Assembly: GCF_005048855.1 (NCBI RefSeq)
Contig: NZ_SUME01000012.1
Coordinates: 1-64,000 of the forward strand
DNA length: 64,000 bases
Reading direction: 5' to 3'
DNA from: Sphingobacterium olei
Lineage (GTDB): Bacteria > Bacteroidota > Bacteroidia > Sphingobacteriales > Sphingobacteriaceae
Shown here: one piece after another, positions 49,812 to 58,849 of the stretch
Layout of the letters: each line of letters starts with the position of its first letter
Numbering within the stretch: position 1 is the first letter of the stretch
Position numbers and translations under genes: made by a program
Notes under the pieces: generated by a model
Seen by the model: only the letters and a program-made list of their open reading frames with translations
Told to the model about the DNA's origin: nothing
Database searches by the model: none

Positions 49812-51770
49812 ATGAGCGAAGAAAAGAAGAATGCATCTACGTATTCCGCCGATAATATCCAGGTATTAGAAGGTTTAGAGGCAGTACGTAAACGCCCCTC
49901 CATGTATATTGGTGATACTGGCGTAAAAGGTTTGCACCACTTAGTTTATGAAGTGGTTGATAATTCTATAGATGAGGCTGTTGCAGGTTATTGTGATGAT
50001 ATCTTTGTTACCATCCATAAGGACAACTCCATTTCTGTAAAAGATAATGGGCGGGGTATTCCTACTGGAATAAATAAAAAGGAAAATAAGTCTGCACTGG
50101 AATTGGTGATGACGATATTGCACGCAGGTGGTAAGTTTGATAAGGATACTTACAAAGTATCCGGCGGTCTGCACGGTGTAGGTGTCTCTTGTGTGAATGC
50201 GTTGTCTATTCATTTGAAAGCTGAAGTACATCGGGACGGTAAGGTATATCATCAGGAATACGAGCGTGGCAAGCCCATGTACGATGTTAAGGAAGTCGGG
50301 GCCTCTGAAGAAAGAGGAACTATTGTAACTTTTAAACCTGATGCGGAAATATTTACCCAAACAACGGTATATAATTACGATACACTTGCTAATCGTTTAC
50401 GGGAGTTATCGTTCTTAAATAAGGGGATAAAACTAACAATTGTAGATGAGCGAGAGTTGGATGAGGATGGTACCGAGAAAAAAGATGTTTTTTATTCAGA
50501 AGGTGGTCTACAGGAATTTGTTAAGTTTTTAGATGGTAACCGTACCTCTCTGATCCCTACACCGATTTACGTAGAAGGAATAAAACAAGGCATTCCTGTT
50601 GAGTTGTCTCTTCAATATAATGATACCTATACAGAGAATGTCCATTCGTATGTAAATAATATTAACACCATTGAAGGAGGTTCGCACGTAGCAGGGTTTC
50701 GTCGTGGATTGACACGTACGTTGAAAAAGTATGCAGATGATTCAGGACTTTTAAAAAATCTCAAAATTGAAATAACAGGAGATGACTTTAGAGAAGGGCT
50801 TACTGCCGTTATCTCTGTGAAAGTAGCAGAACCTCAATTTGAAGGACAAACGAAAACCAAGTTGGGTAACTCTGAAGTAATGGGTGCGGTGGATGTAGCT
50901 GTGGGTGAGATTTTAAGCGCTTATTTAGAAGAAAATCCGCGTGAGGCTAAGATTATTGTTCAAAAGGTAATTGTAGCTGCTCAAGCTCGGGCTGCCGCAC
51001 GTAAGGCACGTGAAATGGTTCAGCGGAAGACAGTAATGGGTGGTTCGGGTTTACCGGGTAAACTAGCCGACTGTTCGAGCAATGATCCAGCAAAATGCGA
51101 AATTTTCTTTGTCGAGGGTGACTCGGCAGGAGGGACTGCAAAACAAGGCCGTGATCGTCATTACCAAGCTATTATGCCACTTAGAGGTAAGATTCTAAAT
51201 GTGGAAAAAGCAATGGAACATAAGATCTATGAGAACGAAGAGATCAAAAATATGTTTACTGCATTAGGTGTATCTGTTGGTACAGAGGAAGATCCTAAAG
51301 CACTAAATATAGCAAAGCTTCGTTATCACAGAATTATTATCATGACCGATGCCGATGTTGATGGTAGTCACATTGCTACCTTAATTTTGACGTTTTATTT
51401 CAGATATATGCGCGAACTTATTGAACGCGGATATGTATATATTGCGACTCCTCCTCTTTATTTGGTTAAGAAAGGAAAGGACTCAGAGTATGCTTGGACT
51501 GAAGATCAACGTTTGGCAGCTATACAGCGTATCAAAGGTAACGGTAAAGAAGATAGTGTGCACGTGCAACGTTACAAGGGTCTTGGGGAGATGAATGCAG
51601 AGCAATTATGGGATACTACCATGAATCCAGAATATAGAACACTTCGTCAGGTTACTATTGATAATGCTGCAGAATGTGATCGTGTATTCTCTATGTTGAT
51701 GGGGGACGAAGTAGCACCTCGACGCGAATTTATCGAGAAAAATGCACGTTATGCCAAAATCGATATTTAA
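49812..51770 (+). CDS. gyrB: DNA gyrase subunit B
   Basis: 652 residues. GHKL ATPase motifs (VYEVVDNSIDEAVAGYCD, DNGRGIPTG and GGLHGVGVSCVNALS) are followed by a transducer domain and the Toprim domain with EGDSAGGTAKQGRD near residue 435, PLRGKILNVEKA and DADVDGSHI. The C-terminal YKGLGEMNAEQLWDTTMNPE completes it. It supplies ATP-driven negative supercoiling with GyrA. It is shorter than E. coli GyrB because it lacks the 165-residue insert, as in most bacteria outside Proteobacteria. It is monocistronic with promoter and terminator. Confidence 0.97.
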   Translation: MSEEKKNASTYSADNIQVLEGLEAVRKRPSMYIGDTGVKGLHHLVYEVVDNSIDEAVAGYCDDIFVTIHKDNSISVKDNGRGIPTGINKKENKSALELVMTILHAGGKFDKDTYKVSGGLHGVGVSCVNALSIHLKAEVHRDGKVYHQEYERGKPMYDVKEVGASEERGTIVTFKPDAEIFTQTTVYNYDTLANRLRELSFLNKGIKLTIVDERELDEDGTEKKDVFYSEGGLQEFVKFLDGNRTSLIPTPIYVEGIKQGIPVELSLQYNDTYTENVHSYVNNINTIEGGSHVAGFRRGLTRTLKKYADDSGLLKNLKIEITGDDFREGLTAVISVKVAEPQFEGQTKTKLGNSEVMGAVDVAVGEILSAYLEENPREAKIIVQKVIVAAQARAAARKAREMVQRKTVMGGSGLPGKLADCSSNDPAKCEIFFVEGDSAGGTAKQGRDRHYQAIMPLRGKILNVEKAMEHKIYENEEIKNMFTALGVSVGTEEDPKALNIAKLRYHRIIIMTDADVDGSHIATLILTFYFRYMRELIERGYVYIATPPLYLVKKGKDSEYAWTEDQRLAAIQRIKGNGKEDSVHVQRYKGLGEMNAEQLWDTTMNPEYRTLRQVTIDNAAECDRVFSMLMGDEVAPRREFIEKNARYAKIDI

Positions 51771-51790
51771 GTATTGACTACCAATAATAT

Positions 51791-51820
51791 AAAGGCCGGA
51801 TAAAAATTCGGCCTTTTTTT
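51791..51820 (+). terminator. Terminator after gyrB
   Basis: AAAGGCCG (51791-51798) pairs with CGGCCTTT (51809-51816), followed by a T-run. Confidence 0.85.
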
Positions 51821-51870
51821 ATGTGTTTATTATTCAGTCCTTTAGCTATAAAAACTCTTCTTTTTTCAAT

Positions 51871-51878
51871 TATCTTTG
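51871..51878 (+). promoter_or_regulatory. -7 box TATCTTTG for the barrel-HhH-comEC-recQ operon
   Basis: TATCTTTG matches TANNTTTG, 50 bp before the ATG at 51929. No other strong promoter is seen before recQ ends. Confidence 0.55.
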
Positions 51879-51928
51879 AAATATTAAAATTATTTTAGTA
51901 AATTTAAGTTTGATCAATAACTTAAATT

Positions 51929-52729
51929 ATGTTTATAAGGGTAATTTTACTATTACTAATATCCATCGAACTAAAAGCACAGCCATTTAATGCAGCCCCT
52001 TATTTAGGTATGGGAAATACCGGATTGGCACGACAATCTGTATACAGTATAGGTCTTAATCCCGCCGGTATTGCGGGCTTGACAAACACGAATGTAGCCC
52101 TCGCTTATCAACAACATTTTCTTTCTTCTGAAATCCAATCTCAGGCAGCATATCTTAATATCCCCGTTAAATCTTTGGGCGGAATAGGACTAGGAGTTAA
52201 CAATTATGGAATAGCAGGTGTTTCAACTTTGTCGACCATTCGGGGCATTTATGCACGGCAATTTGGAAGACAAATTTTTTCTGCGGTAGGAGTGAATTAT
52301 CATCAGTTTTACGTTAAAAACTATGGAAGTGATCAAACGTTTTCTGTCGATTTGGGATTTCAATTGAAAGTATTGCCACATTTATTAATCGGTGCCTTAA
52401 TTCGAAATATATCTTCTTCCAAATATCAGGAAGATATAGACCAACAGATAGCCCGTGAGATTGGTTTAGGGTTGCATTATGAAGTATCTGATCACTTAAG
52501 CTTGGCCTCAGATATATACTATGATTTTCGAAATAAAATGAATTATAGGGGGGGGCTTGAATATGCTTTCGATCGTAGATTTAAAATAAGAGGAGGAGCG
52601 GCTTCGAATCCGCTGCATTATTTTGCCGGCCTTGGATTGATTATGAACAAAATTCAAATAGACATTGCTTCTTCTTTTCATCCGAAAATAGGTACATCTC
52701 CTCAAATCTCAATGGCTTATGATTTTTAG
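51929..52729 (+). CDS. Outer-membrane beta-barrel protein, PorV/PorQ-like
   Basis: 266 residues. A signal peptide (about 1-18, ending LKAQ) is followed by NAAPYLGMGNTGLARQSVYSIGLNPAGIAGL, the opening characteristic of PorV/PorQ-type and FadL-like barrels. Alternating aromatic beta strands lead to a terminal Phe (SMAYDF), the usual outer-membrane insertion signal. It overlaps the HhH-barrel gene by 11 bp. Its role is unknown; context suggests it may support the neighbouring HhH barrel or ComEC. A G8 run at 52548-52555 lies in the coding region. Confidence 0.75.
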   Translation: MFIRVILLLLISIELKAQPFNAAPYLGMGNTGLARQSVYSIGLNPAGIAGLTNTNVALAYQQHFLSSEIQSQAAYLNIPVKSLGGIGLGVNNYGIAGVSTLSTIRGIYARQFGRQIFSAVGVNYHQFYVKNYGSDQTFSVDLGFQLKVLPHLLIGALIRNISSSKYQEDIDQQIAREIGLGLHYEVSDHLSLASDIYYDFRNKMNYRGGLEYAFDRRFKIRGGAASNPLHYFAGLGLIMNKIQIDIASSFHPKIGTSPQISMAYDF

Positions 52730-54764
52730 AAAGCTTGTGTATTGTTTCGTACTATTAAGTGTCTCGTTGCGCTGCTTAGCACAGCAAGAGGAGGTAGAGG
52801 AGTTGCTGATAGAACAGTTAAATGAGGAATTGGGTGAAAATGATGATTTGAGTGAATTTACAGAAAAGCTGAATTATTATATGCGTCATCCTTTAGATCT
52901 TAATAAAGCAGATCGAGCTGATTTGAATGACTTAGTTTTCTTATCTCCTCAACAAATAGAAAATCTAATAGAACACCGTAACATATCTGGAAATTTTATT
53001 TCTATCCGAGAACTACAGGGAATCTCTGGTTTCGATTTGCAGACTATCCAACGCATACAGCAGTTTGTCACTATTAGAGAAGTGACTTCATTGAATGACT
53101 TTTCATTTCATAGGTTAGTAGATGCCAGTGAACATATGCTAATGATGCGCTATGGACGGGTTATTGAAAGTCAAGCAGGGTATTTGATTCAAGATTCTTC
53201 GCGTTCTCGTTATTTCGGAAACCCAGATCGCTACGCAGTTCGATATAGAATGAATTTCGAAAACAAAATACGGGTAGCATTGAATATGGAAAAAGATGCC
53301 GGAGAGCCGTTTTTCAACGAAAAGCAGAAGTATGGATTCGACTTCTATTCAGGGCATATTGTTGTGAATGATATTAGCAGGAATATCAAACAAGTCGTCG
53401 TAGGAGATTACGGATTACAGTTTGGACAGGGATTAGTTACCTGGAATGGACTGAGTTTTGGAAAAGGTGCTTGGATAGGAAGCGCAGCACGTCAAGGTAT
53501 GGGCCTGAAGCCGTATTCTTCAATGAATGAAAATAATTTCCAGCGGGGTATTTCAGCTAAGTTGGTGGTGAATGATTTCGAAATAACACCTTTTGTTTCT
53601 TACAATTCACTTTCGGGTAATTTAATCGAAAACGGGTCGGACAAATTTATAACAACAATAAATTATAGCGGTTTGCATCGAACTCCTACTGAACTCGCAT
53701 ATAGAGATGCTATCAAACAGTTTGTTTCCGGCATGAATGTCACTTACCGTTTTAAGCGATTTAAAGCGGGAGTCACCTACATGCATACCTCATTCAATGG
53801 TCAAGTGACTGCGGGAAATAATCTGCGTGAGCAATTTGATTTTGAAGGACAAAGCTTAGATCAAATAGGTGTACACTATCATTATACGTACAGAAATATG
53901 TACATGTATGGAGAAACGGCATATAGTGCTGGGGGTGGATTTGCGGCAAATAATGGGGTTATTGCTAGTCTTCATCCTAAAGTGTCGGCGATTGTAAATT
54001 ATAGGAACTATCAACGTAATTACCATCATTTCTTCGCGCAATCTTTGAGCGAAGCGTCACAAGTGGGTAACGAAAAAGGATTATACGGAGGAATTATTTA
54101 TCATCCATCTCGTACATTAGAATGGGTAAATTACGCAGATGTTTTTCGATTCCCTTGGTTTCGCTTTCGTGTAGATGGACCAAGTGGTGGAACTGACTTT
54201 TTAAGTCAGGTAACTTATAACTGGTATAAAAAAGGTAAAGTCTTGCTTCGATATAGGCATCGGATTAAACAAGAAAATTTGAATTTATCTGACCGCAATG
54301 AGAACCTGCTGGCGGATGTAATTCGTAATCAAATACGGAGCGAATTTCAATATAAACTAAATCAGATATGGACGGTGAGAACAAGGGGGGAGTTAACCTT
54401 ATTTGAAAAAGAGAAAGACGAAAAAAGCGCAGGTTGGATAGCCTATCAAGATATATTTTGGAAAGGTTGGAACAATAGGTTAAATATCAATACGAGATTG
54501 GCTTATTTCCACACAGGGTCATACAATTCCCGAATTTATGCCTATGAAAATGATGTTCTACATGCCTCTAGTTTTCCGATGTATTACGGTAAAGGTATTC
54601 GTACGTATCTAAACCTTAGGTGGCGGATGACGAAGGATTTGGATATATGGGGTAGGTACGCCGTTACTAAATATACGGATCAAGAAACAGTAGGTTCAGG
54701 ATTAGATCTGATAGAAGGTAATCAAAAATCGGATTTTAAAATTCAAGTTAGATGGCAATGGTAA
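52719..54764 (+). CDS. Outer-membrane barrel with ComEA-like helix-hairpin-helix domain
   Basis: 681 residues. A signal peptide (about 1-21, ending CLAQ) and an acidic helix (22-50) precede two helix-hairpin-helix motifs at about 58-119: PLDLNKADRADLNDLVFLS and GNFISIRELQGISGFDLQTIQ. These align by eye with the DNA-binding HhH of ComEA. The rest (about 130-681) is beta-rich with aromatic strands and ends VRWQW, like an outer-membrane barrel. In other bacteria ComEA is a small separate periplasmic protein; here the DNA-binding module appears fused to a barrel. It overlaps both neighbours (11 and 13 bp). A role in DNA import is inferred, not shown. Confidence 0.78.
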   Translation: MIFRKLVYCFVLLSVSLRCLAQQEEVEELLIEQLNEELGENDDLSEFTEKLNYYMRHPLDLNKADRADLNDLVFLSPQQIENLIEHRNISGNFISIRELQGISGFDLQTIQRIQQFVTIREVTSLNDFSFHRLVDASEHMLMMRYGRVIESQAGYLIQDSSRSRYFGNPDRYAVRYRMNFENKIRVALNMEKDAGEPFFNEKQKYGFDFYSGHIVVNDISRNIKQVVVGDYGLQFGQGLVTWNGLSFGKGAWIGSAARQGMGLKPYSSMNENNFQRGISAKLVVNDFEITPFVSYNSLSGNLIENGSDKFITTINYSGLHRTPTELAYRDAIKQFVSGMNVTYRFKRFKAGVTYMHTSFNGQVTAGNNLREQFDFEGQSLDQIGVHYHYTYRNMYMYGETAYSAGGGFAANNGVIASLHPKVSAIVNYRNYQRNYHHFFAQSLSEASQVGNEKGLYGGIIYHPSRTLEWVNYADVFRFPWFRFRVDGPSGGTDFLSQVTYNWYKKGKVLLRYRHRIKQENLNLSDRNENLLADVIRNQIRSEFQYKLNQIWTVRTRGELTLFEKEKDEKSAGWIAYQDIFWKGWNNRLNINTRLAYFHTGSYNSRIYAYENDVLHASSFPMYYGKGIRTYLNLRWRMTKDLDIWGRYAVTKYTDQETVGSGLDLIEGNQKSDFKIQVRWQW

Positions 54765-56848
54765 AACGGGAGGTTATAGATTTTTCGATCCGGAAGATGC
54801 CCTTTTTGAGAATCTTGATACCTTACATTATTGGAATTGCTGTTAGCCAAATATTTTCTTGGAATGCTGCACGATATACTGTTTTGTGTGCAATCTTGAT
54901 CTTCATCATGGCCTGTTTTGTTACTGTCTTTTTCTTTCGGCGCCGAAAAGTTTTTAGAAGTGTGTATATTTTGATGTTCTATTGTTTTTCGTTTTTGATA
55001 GGCATTTGGCAGGTCGTCAGTGAACTTCCGAATTTGAAACAGGCGCACTTCAGTTGGTATGCAAGTTCACAGCTGGAAGGCATTATTGCGGATGAACCGG
55101 TCGTAAAACAGAAAACGATTCGTTTTCCGTTAGACGTTAAAAATGTGGTAGAAAAAGGAAACCATTTGAAAGTTGAAGGTAAGATAATGGTGACAGTATT
55201 GCGTGATTCTTCAAAGGATCAGGTGTTCAAATATGGAGATTATATGGTTATTCCAAGTGCCCTCAGTACTATTGCTCCACCATATAATCCGGAAGAGTTT
55301 GACTATAAAACGTATCTGCAAAATCGGAATATTTGGCATCAATCACTAGTACAGAAAGACGATTATGTGATTTTAGGTAAGAACTCCGGAAATAGCATCA
55401 TTTCATTTGCACTGGCGTTGAGGGAGAAGTTAGTCTCCAAGTTTAGCATATTTATTAAAAATGATGAAGCTTATAATGTAGCTATTGCACTGATTTTTGG
55501 ATCTCGATCGCAACTAGACGCGACAACATTGGAGGCATTTACCAATACGGGAACCATTCATGTTTTGAGTGTTTCGGGATTACATGTGGGGTTGGTGTTT
55601 GGTTTGTTGACTTTTTGTTTAGGTTGGATTGACCGATTTCCCTTTGGACGGGCGATACGCTGCAGTATAATTTTGTTATGTGTATGGGCCTATGTGATTC
55701 TTACGGGAATGGCGCCTCCCATTTTGCGGGCAGGGATCATGATTACGTTCTTTCTGTTTTCCATCTGGATAGGACGAAAACAAAATGTATTGAACACGCT
55801 CGCTGCTTCTGCATTTTTTATTCTGCTCTTTGCGCCTAAGAGCCTATTTGATATCGGGTTTCAACTTTCTTATCTGGCCATGCTGGGCATTTTAATTTTA
55901 TATCCGATACTAAAAAGCCTCTATAAGCCTAGTTCCAAATACCTAAATTGGGTAGTAGAATATAGCTATGTTTCCTTTGCTGCTCAATTATTTACCATTC
56001 CTGCTGTGTTGTATTATTTTGGACAGTTCCCTACGTATTTTTTGGTTGGCAATCTTTTTATTGCCCTGCCAAGTACAATTATCATGTATGTGGGTCTAGG
56101 CTTGTCTATAATACCTTTTGATCTGGTAAACATTTATTTGGGAGTGATCTTGGACTATGTTATTAGTTTTTCATTAGCGGGCTTAAAGTGGTTAGATCGC
56201 TTGCCTATGGCGGTTATAAAAGGTATAAGTTGGAATGTGCTGCAGATTCTACTTGCTTTCTTAATGCTAAGTTTTTTGATCTGTGCATTCAACTATAGAA
56301 ATAAGCAGGCATTGAAGGGAGTTGGTGTGACTTTCTTTATTTTGTCTATTCTAGTTTCTCTTCAGGTCATAGAAAAAATGAGTTATAAAGGAATTGCAAT
56401 TTACAATTTGCGTTCTGCTATAGGAGTAGCTTCCATACATAACGGTACCGTTGTTTTGTTTTCCAGTCTGGACTCCCTCAATCATCCCACACTTAAGTAT
56501 AGCGTATTGCCCCATCTTCGACAATACAGCCGGGAAGAAGATATACGATTCTACACTATTCCTCCTAGTCGACATTATAATTATGTACTATCCATCGCTA
56601 ATAAAAAAATTTTAGTGCTGGAGGAAAAGTTAAACAATAATGAGCTGGAAGATATTGATGCCGTATTATGGCGTAAAAATAACGACAACTTGGTGTCGGA
56701 AATAGCATCACGGGTACAGCCTTCTTTTTTTCTTTTTGATGGAAGCAATTCCGACAGAACACTGTCTAAAATTAAATCTCAACTCGTCGGAAATAACAAT
56801 TCAGACTATTTCTTAAAAAATAATTTTGCTTATGTTTGGGAGGAGTAA
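54752..56848 (+). CDS. comEC: ComEC/Rec2 family DNA uptake channel
   Basis: 698 residues. N-terminal membrane helices are followed by a DUF4131-type OB-fold domain (about 100-215; LEGIIADEPVVKQKTIRFPL). The Competence domain starts near 245, with ALIFGSRSQLDATTLEAFTNTGTIHVLSVSGLHVGL, the family signature, and about eight helices. The C-terminal 150 residues look like a remnant of a metallo-beta-lactamase-like fold, but the HxHxDH metal motif is missing. ComEC moves single-stranded DNA across the inner membrane. Start and end overlap or nearly touch the neighbours (13-bp overlap; 6-bp gap to recQ). Confidence 0.9.
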   Translation: MAMVKREVIDFSIRKMPFLRILIPYIIGIAVSQIFSWNAARYTVLCAILIFIMACFVTVFFFRRRKVFRSVYILMFYCFSFLIGIWQVVSELPNLKQAHFSWYASSQLEGIIADEPVVKQKTIRFPLDVKNVVEKGNHLKVEGKIMVTVLRDSSKDQVFKYGDYMVIPSALSTIAPPYNPEEFDYKTYLQNRNIWHQSLVQKDDYVILGKNSGNSIISFALALREKLVSKFSIFIKNDEAYNVAIALIFGSRSQLDATTLEAFTNTGTIHVLSVSGLHVGLVFGLLTFCLGWIDRFPFGRAIRCSIILLCVWAYVILTGMAPPILRAGIMITFFLFSIWIGRKQNVLNTLAASAFFILLFAPKSLFDIGFQLSYLAMLGILILYPILKSLYKPSSKYLNWVVEYSYVSFAAQLFTIPAVLYYFGQFPTYFLVGNLFIALPSTIIMYVGLGLSIIPFDLVNIYLGVILDYVISFSLAGLKWLDRLPMAVIKGISWNVLQILLAFLMLSFLICAFNYRNKQALKGVGVTFFILSILVSLQVIEKMSYKGIAIYNLRSAIGVASIHNGTVVLFSSLDSLNHPTLKYSVLPHLRQYSREEDIRFYTIPPSRHYNYVLSIANKKILVLEEKLNNNELEDIDAVLWRKNNDNLVSEIASRVQPSFFLFDGSNSDRTLSKIKSQLVGNNNSDYFLKNNFAYVWEE

Positions 56849-56854
56849 TAACGT

Positions 56855-58753
56855 ATGGAACATAATAGTCTTTCGGTACTAAAACAATATTGGGGGTTTG
56901 ATGAGTTCAGACCGTTACAGGAAAATATTGTCCATTCAGTTTTACAGGGAAGGGATACACTAGCTCTAATGCCGACAGGCGGTGGAAAGTCTATTTGCTT
57001 TCAAGTTCCGGCAATGATAAAGGAGGGGATCTGTATCGTTATCAGTCCTTTAATTGCCTTGATGAAAGATCAAGTCGAACACTTACGTGCAAGGGGAATC
57101 GAAGCTCTTGCTATTTTTTCAGGGATGTCCTATCGTGAGGTTGATATTGCATTGGACAATTGTGTCTTTGGTAAGATAAAGTTTCTTTATCTAGCACCAG
57201 AACGCCTATATTCTGAATTAGTACGGGAACGAATTAGGTATATGAAAGTCAATCTGTTTGCCATAGATGAAGCCCATTGTATTTCGCAATGGGGGTATGA
57301 TTTCAGACCTTCTTATTTACAATTAAATCAACTACGTGAATTACATCCCGGTATCCCTGTTTTGGCACTCACAGCAACAGCGACATCCCGCGTAATCGAG
57401 GATATACAAAAGCAGCTTCATTTTAAATTTCCTAATGTATTGAGCAAAAGCTTTGCGCGAACTAATCTCGGCTACATGGCATTTGAGGAAGAGGATAAAA
57501 TGGGGCGCATGTTGCGGATCATAAAAAAAATGGGTGGCAGTGGAATCGTCTATGTGCGTAATAGACGCGAAACGCAGGAAGTAGCACGCATATTAATCAA
57601 TCATGGGGTGCCGGCAGATTATTACCATGCAGGCCTACCTATGAAAGACAGAGAGCAAAGGCAAAATGCATGGATGTCAAATAAGATTCGCGTAATTGTT
57701 GCAACAAATGCATTTGGTATGGGAATTGACAAATCCGATGTGCGCTTTGTAATTCATTTAGATATTCCGGATTCGTTGGAGGCCTATTATCAAGAAGCCG
57801 GTCGAGCAGGTCGGGATAATAAAAAAGCGTTTCCGGTGTTGCTTTATCAACAAGATGATAGAGATCGATTATGGACGATATTAGAATCTAGCTTCCCCGC
57901 TGTCTCTTTCATTCAAAAGGTATATCATTGTTTAGGGAATTATTATCAGATTGCCTATGGGGCAGGGAGTGGTGCGACTTTTGATTTCGATGTTGTTGAC
58001 TTTTGTAAAAAATATGAAATTGATTTATTGCAGACGATCAGTGCACTGAAATTTTTGGAGAGAGATGGATGGCTTGCACTTTCCGAAGCTGTATATATAC
58101 CTTCTCGTTTCAAATTCGAAGTAGATTACCAAGAGTTATATAAATTTCAAGTACAATCCGCGAAATACGATTCGCTGATTAAAATTATTTTACGGACATA
58201 TGGAGGCGTCTTTGATTTGTATGTACCTATTAATGAATTTGAATTTGCTAAAAAGTTAGGAGTTCCGTTTGATGTTATTGTAGAACTGCTTTCGGGAATG
58301 GAAAAGCAACAGATAAGTTCGTACATTAAAAGTACAGACAAACCTCAGCTTCAATTCTTACAAAGTCGTGTGGATTATAAGAATCTCTACATTGATATAG
58401 ATTTTATTCAGGAACGGAAGCAAATTAAAGAAGAACAACTAAAGGCAATTTATCATTATTTAGATACAAAAGATTGCCGAAGTATAGCTTTACTAGGTTA
58501 TTTTGGAGAGGATAATGCTGAGCCGTGTGGCGAGTGCGATTTATGTTTGGTACGAAAACATAAAGACGGACAAGCTGCCAAAATCCGTCAGGAAATTCGG
58601 GTATTACTTTTAGAAAAAGCATTGACACTACACGAACTGATCGATAGTATTTCTGTCGGTAGGGAAAATGGCAAGATCAGAATCCTTCGAGAACTCATCG
58701 ACGAAGGTGAAGTAAGGGTTGAAGCGGAAATGTATCGTTGGATCGGAAGATAA
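56855..58753 (+). CDS. recQ: RecQ family ATP-dependent DNA helicase
   Basis: 632 residues. Walker A MPTGGGKS at 39-46, the DEAH box in FAIDEAHCISQWGYDFRPSY, motif VI YYQEAGRAGRDN, and zinc cysteines CGECDLCL near 550 are typical RecQ. The usual HRDC domain is replaced by a short helical, winged-helix-like end (HELIDSISVGRENGKIRILRELIDEGEVRVEAEMYRWIGR). It unwinds recombination intermediates. It starts 6 bp after comEC and so is likely cotranscribed with it. Bacteroidota often have more than one RecQ; this is probably the shorter paralogue. Confidence 0.93.
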   Translation: MEHNSLSVLKQYWGFDEFRPLQENIVHSVLQGRDTLALMPTGGGKSICFQVPAMIKEGICIVISPLIALMKDQVEHLRARGIEALAIFSGMSYREVDIALDNCVFGKIKFLYLAPERLYSELVRERIRYMKVNLFAIDEAHCISQWGYDFRPSYLQLNQLRELHPGIPVLALTATATSRVIEDIQKQLHFKFPNVLSKSFARTNLGYMAFEEEDKMGRMLRIIKKMGGSGIVYVRNRRETQEVARILINHGVPADYYHAGLPMKDREQRQNAWMSNKIRVIVATNAFGMGIDKSDVRFVIHLDIPDSLEAYYQEAGRAGRDNKKAFPVLLYQQDDRDRLWTILESSFPAVSFIQKVYHCLGNYYQIAYGAGSGATFDFDVVDFCKKYEIDLLQTISALKFLERDGWLALSEAVYIPSRFKFEVDYQELYKFQVQSAKYDSLIKIILRTYGGVFDLYVPINEFEFAKKLGVPFDVIVELLSGMEKQQISSYIKSTDKPQLQFLQSRVDYKNLYIDIDFIQERKQIKEEQLKAIYHYLDTKDCRSIALLGYFGEDNAEPCGECDLCLVRKHKDGQAAKIRQEIRVLLLEKALTLHELIDSISVGRENGKIRILRELIDEGEVRVEAEMYRWIGR

Positions 58754-58818
58754 TATACCTTTTAGAAAACACTCAAAAAGAATTTGTTAAAGCATTTTAT
58801 TTCTCCCGGAATTTTTAA

Positions 58819-58826
58819 TAGCTTTA
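58819..58826 (+). promoter_or_regulatory. Near-consensus -7 box TAGCTTTA for hppA
   Basis: TAGCTTTA differs from TANNTTTG only at the last base and lies 23 bp before the ATG at 58850. The match is weak on its own. Confidence 0.35.
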
Positions 58827-58849
58827 GCTAATAACCAAATAAACATTGT

